A stretch of 64,000 bases of DNA from Bacteroidota bacterium. Lineage in GTDB: Bacteria > Bacteroidota > Bacteroidia > Chitinophagales > Chitinophagaceae. The notes beneath the pieces are model-generated. The model made no database searches. It was not told the origin of the DNA and saw only the letters and a list, made by a program, of their open reading frames with translations. The DNA lies in assembly GCA_947476145.1 (NCBI GenBank), contig CANJPH010000006.1:1-64000 (forward strand), given 5' to 3'. Below are positions 60,958 through 64,000 of this stretch, piece after piece (the stretch's first letter is position 1; every line of letters starts with the position of its first letter). Both the position numbers and the translations under genes were made by a program.

Positions 60958-61878
60958 ATGTCCATTAAAATTTTACATAAAGGATTAGCAGACTCTATTC
61001 AAGATAAAGGAAGATATGGATTTCAACATCTGGGTATACAACCTAATGGATGTATGGACATATTATCTGCTTCGCTTGCGAATCATATATTACAAAATGA
61101 CACTGATACTCCTGTTATTGAATTATATTTTCCAAGTAGTCAAATACAATTTTTAGAGGATGGCATTATTTGTATTACGGGCGCTAATTTTGTACCCGTA
61201 ATCAATGAGAAAAGTATTGCATTACACACGGCTGTTGCCGTTCAAAAAAATGATGTGCTTTCCATGCTTCAACCTTTAGAAGGCAGTATTGCCTATGTTG
61301 CTATAAATGCTGCGTATGCAACACCAAAATGGTTAAACAGTCATTCCTTTAACGATGCTCGTTTAAAGACAGCGCAAGTTTTGCCTTTTTCTATGCATCA
61401 ATCCAATGCACTACATACTGTTCAAACCTTACATGAAAATTTAAATCATGCATTCATCGAACAAGTGCATAACAATCTTTTTAGCAACACCACTCCTATC
61501 CGCATTCTACCTGGACCAGCATGGCAGGACGTAAACGAAAATGCATTGTTTGAATTAATAAATACCCCCTTCACCATTTCGTCACAAAGAAATAGAATGG
61601 GCTACCCATTAACAGGACCTAAACTTAATTTGAACATCCCCAACGCCTACTTATCAAGTGCCGTTACCAGAGGTACCCTGCAATTATTGCCTAGTGGAGA
61701 CATCATTGTATTAATGGCCGATCATCAAACCATTGGCGGCTATGCTAACCTGGGTCAAATAATTTTGGTAGATTTACCAAGGTTTGCGCAAATGAAAACA
61801 GGGATTTCATTTAAATTTAATGTGACCAATTTGGAAACTGCACAAACATTATTTAGAACCATGTATGCACCATTTTAA
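60958..61878 (+). CDS. pxpC: 5-oxoprolinase subunit PxpC (KipA family)
   Basis: This 306-residue protein is the KipA / biotin-dependent carboxyltransferase-like partner of PxpB. LADSIQDKGRYGFQHLGIQ near the N-terminus, RILPGPAW in the middle and ISSQRNRMGYPLTGP with PSGDIIVLMADHQTIGGYAN in the last third are conserved. Together PxpB and PxpC phosphorylate 5-oxoproline before PxpA cleaves it. It overlaps pxpA by 14 bp. Confidence 0.92.
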   Translation: MSIKILHKGLADSIQDKGRYGFQHLGIQPNGCMDILSASLANHILQNDTDTPVIELYFPSSQIQFLEDGIICITGANFVPVINEKSIALHTAVAVQKNDVLSMLQPLEGSIAYVAINAAYATPKWLNSHSFNDARLKTAQVLPFSMHQSNALHTVQTLHENLNHAFIEQVHNNLFSNTTPIRILPGPAWQDVNENALFELINTPFTISSQRNRMGYPLTGPKLNLNIPNAYLSSAVTRGTLQLLPSGDIIVLMADHQTIGGYANLGQIILVDLPRFAQMKTGISFKFNVTNLETAQTLFRTMYAPF

Positions 61879-62611
61879 AATTGATATCAACTGTGACATG
61901 GGAGAAGGCATGGGTAATGAAGCCTATATCATGCCCTTTATTAGCAGTGCCAACATTGCTTGTGGCGGACATACTGGAAATGCAGATTCTATTAAAAGAA
62001 CCATTGAAATTGCCCAAAAACATAATGTTGCCATTGGCGCTCACCCCAGTTATAATGATAGAGAAAATTTTGGTAGAGTTTCCCAATTTATTTCGGTACT
62101 TGAATTAGCAGAACTCATTGCAGAGCAATATTATCAATTTGAAAAAATGGCAAACCAACTGGGTGCTCCAATTCATCATGTAAAGTTGCATGGTGCATTA
62201 TATAATGATTGTGCAAAAGATGCTTCGCTGAGTAAAACATTTATTCAAACCATGCAAGCCATTGATCCCACTTTAATTATATATGGATTAAGTGGAAGTC
62301 ATACCATTCAAGAAGCCATCATGGCTGGTCAACCCTTTGCTAGAGAAGCTTTCGCGGATAGATCCTATCAAAACAATGGACAACTTACTCCAAGACATTT
62401 AGATCATGCCATGATTGAAGAAGTGGATCAAGTAATTCATCAAGTCACTCAATTAATTAAAGAACAAAAAGTAGTTTCTTTACAAGGTGATGTCATTGAT
62501 TTAAAAGTGGATACCATATGCATTCATGGCGACGGCCCCAATGCTACTTTGTTTTCGGAAGCCATTTATGATGCGCTAAATAAAAATAATATTGAAATTA
62601 AAAAATACTAA
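61865..62611 (+). CDS. pxpA: 5-oxoprolinase subunit PxpA (LamB/YcsF family)
   Basis: This 248-residue protein has the deacetylase-like barrel of the LamB/YcsF family. DINCDMGEGMGNEAY opens it, ANIACGGHTGNADS and GAHPSYNDRENFGR hold the metal and substrate histidines and aspartates, VKLHGALYND follows, and EAFADRSYQNNGQLTPR with CIHGDGPNA close it. It completes the 5-oxoprolinase. Its last 20 bp overlap the transporter gene. The order pxpB, pxpC, pxpA, transporter differs from B. subtilis, where ycsF and ycsG precede kipI and kipA, but the content is the same. Confidence 0.94.
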   Translation: MHHFKIDINCDMGEGMGNEAYIMPFISSANIACGGHTGNADSIKRTIEIAQKHNVAIGAHPSYNDRENFGRVSQFISVLELAELIAEQYYQFEKMANQLGAPIHHVKLHGALYNDCAKDASLSKTFIQTMQAIDPTLIIYGLSGSHTIQEAIMAGQPFAREAFADRSYQNNGQLTPRHLDHAMIEEVDQVIHQVTQLIKEQKVVSLQGDVIDLKVDTICIHGDGPNATLFSEAIYDALNKNNIEIKKY

Positions 62612-63800
62612 TTCGGCTGCTGCCCTGCCCTCTTTAACGGGGGTAAGTTTAGGTGCTGCTTTTTTAATGGCCAACTCTTCCATTGGTCCCGGTTTTCTTA
62701 CCCAAACATCTGTTTACACCGAGCAATTAATTACCAGCTTTGGTTTTGTAATACTTGTTTCTATTTTACTGGATTTAGGCGCCCAAATTAATATTTGGAG
62801 ATGCATTACGTTAAGTGGAATGCGCGCGCAAGAAATTGCCAATGAGCTATTACCGGGTTTAGGTCACTTACTTTCCCTATTAGTAGTTTTAGGCGGCTTG
62901 GCATTTAATATTGGAAACATTGCAGGCTGTGGTTTAGCACTTAATATTTTAACAGGCATTACTTTTGCAAAAGGTGCCATGATTAGCGGCTTCATTGCCA
63001 TTCTTATTTTTTGGATTCAAGAAATTGGGAAGATGTTAGATGTGATTACTAAGTATTTAGGCATCATAAAAATTGGACTCACCTTAATCATTGTATATGC
63101 AGCTAACCCACCCCTTTTAGATGCAGTGCATCATACATTTATTCCCGAAAAAATTTCATTGCTCGCCATTGTAACGATTGTTGGTGGGACGGTGGGAGGT
63201 TATATTACTTTTTCGGGTGCCCATCGATTAATAGATGCAGGTATTTCAGGACCTAGCCAAATTCCATTTGTAACAAAAAGTGCAAGTAGCGGCATTCTCA
63301 TATCCTCTTTTATGCGCTATATTTTATTTTTAGCAGCTGTGGGAATTGTTACCAAAGGCATTCATTTAGATAAAAATAATCCTGCAGCTACCATTTTTGA
63401 ATCCGCTGGTGGAAGATGGGGTTTATTTATTTTTGGGATTGTTTTATGGAGTGCCGCGATCTCTTCCGTCATAGGTGCCTCCTACACTTCCTTTAGTTTT
63501 ATAAAACATTTAAAGTTTAAATTCATTCAAAAAGAAAGAATTATTATTAGTGGCTTTATCATTTTCACTACCATCCTTTTTGTGTTTTTAGGAAAGCCAA
63601 AAGAATTGCTTTTATTAGCAGGACTAGTGAACGGGTTTATCCTCCCCTTTGCATTGGCTATTATGCTTATTGCAAGCAGAAAATTGCCTGTCCTTAAACA
63701 ATACGCTTACCCTTATTGGATTCAAATTAGCGGCTGGCTAGTGGTGATTCTCATGGGCACCATGAGCGTGTTTGCAGTCATTGAAAAACTAAAGGGTTAA
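62592..63800 (+). CDS. NRAMP-family (YcsG-like) transporter
   Basis: This 402-residue membrane protein has about eleven helices and belongs to the NRAMP superfamily branch that travels with 5-oxoprolinase genes. The start is a TTG at 62592 inside the pxpA 3' end; no upstream ATG exists in frame and the first ATG (Met27) is inside the first helix. In true metal transporters helix 1 has DPGN and helix 6 has MPH. Here the matching parts read SSIGPGFLTQ and TFSGAHRLIDAG, so the metal-binding Asp and Met are missing. The substrate is therefore probably not a divalent metal and may be 5-oxoproline or a related compound. Confidence 0.82.
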   Translation: MKLKNTNSAAALPSLTGVSLGAAFLMANSSIGPGFLTQTSVYTEQLITSFGFVILVSILLDLGAQINIWRCITLSGMRAQEIANELLPGLGHLLSLLVVLGGLAFNIGNIAGCGLALNILTGITFAKGAMISGFIAILIFWIQEIGKMLDVITKYLGIIKIGLTLIIVYAANPPLLDAVHHTFIPEKISLLAIVTIVGGTVGGYITFSGAHRLIDAGISGPSQIPFVTKSASSGILISSFMRYILFLAAVGIVTKGIHLDKNNPAATIFESAGGRWGLFIFGIVLWSAAISSVIGASYTSFSFIKHLKFKFIQKERIIISGFIIFTTILFVFLGKPKELLLLAGLVNGFILPFALAIMLIASRKLPVLKQYAYPYWIQISGWLVVILMGTMSVFAVIEKLKG

Positions 63801-63831
63801 AGCGAAAATTTCTTTACGTTTATAGATACGC

Positions 63832-64000
63832 TTACTTGTTATCATTTCCAATATCTAACATATCCATCTTATTTTCCTTAGGCTTAAATCCAAAGTTATA
63901 CCTTACTGACAACCCCCATCTTCTGGTGTCATTTTCTCTGTATCCAATGGCGTTTTGAGAACCTTGACGTAGTGTGAAGTTATTTTTATTGGTAAATAAA
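63832..64000 (-). CDS. C-terminus of an outer-membrane beta-barrel protein, partial
   Basis: On the minus strand a frame enters from the window edge and ends at a TAA at 63834-63832, giving about 55 residues. The last part, RRWGLSVRYNFGFKPKENK, with alternating aromatic residues and a final charged tail, is typical of the closing strand of TonB-receptor or OMP_b-brl_3-type barrels. The rest of the gene is outside the window. It converges with the NRAMP-family gene, with 31 bp between the stops. Confidence 0.55.
   Translation of the reverse strand, partial: LFTNKNNFTLRQGSQNAIGYRENDTRRWGLSVRYNFGFKPKENKMDMLDIGNDNK

Overview
The window looks like a chromosomal segment of a Bacteroidota bacterium, most likely a Chitinophagaceae member (Sediminibacterium-like; this family-level guess is inference). 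The reasons are a SusC/SusD pair, Bacteroidota-type -7 promoter elements (TAnnTTTG) ahead of many genes, a CI/LexA-like regulator, the small DUF6728-like protein, and AT-rich coding DNA with signal peptides ending in AQ or SQ.

Positions 1 to about 4200 are visibly AT-richer and look like one end of an integrated element. They hold a TonB-plug protein cut by the window edge, a catalytic-domain-only tyrosine recombinase with a near-perfect promoter and an inverted-repeat operator, an AlpA-like helix-turn-helix protein, an unknown coiled-coil protein, and a full-length integrase with a SHOCT-like tail and a cluster of inverted repeats upstream. A hairpin-rich, gene-free strip follows (4200-4617), with two terminators, a REP-like palindrome cluster and 2.3 copies of a 57-bp tandem repeat. 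Three secreted unknown proteins come next (4618-6248).

Positions 6332-11142 are a minus-strand nucleotide-sugar operon: DegT aminotransferase, UDP-glucose dehydrogenase, UDP-glucuronate decarboxylase, RmlD and a SET-domain protein. It is divergent from Kdo transferase. Positions 12512-41779 are mostly housekeeping: thymidine kinase, cytochrome c maturation genes ccmB, ccmC and ccmD (the last too short for routine ORF calling), AMP nucleosidase, glutamate dehydrogenase, queA, lysC, ssb, mnmA, an RsmB-type methyltransferase, the 2-oxoglutarate dehydrogenase E1 and E2 genes, rpsT, guaA, surE, lpxB, metX and metZ. A nucleoside-type permease, a Gfo/Idh/MocA oxidoreductase and a Tat-exported TIM-barrel protein follow, a trio often linked to oxidised-sugar metabolism.

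Positions 42783-59984 form a minus-strand glycan-utilisation locus. In transcription order it runs susC, susD, terminator, a large FG-GAP/UnbV lipoprotein, a vanadium-haloperoxidase-like lipoprotein, two GMC oxidoreductases, GH30 and GH3, with a Nudix-type regulator beside its end. SusCD plus GH30 plus GH3 matches the known beta-1,6-glucan locus design; the inserted redox module is the most unusual content of the window. The right end has a 5-oxoprolinase operon (pxpB, pxpC, pxpA) with an atypical NRAMP-family transporter, and the C-terminus of an outer-membrane barrel protein cut by the window edge.
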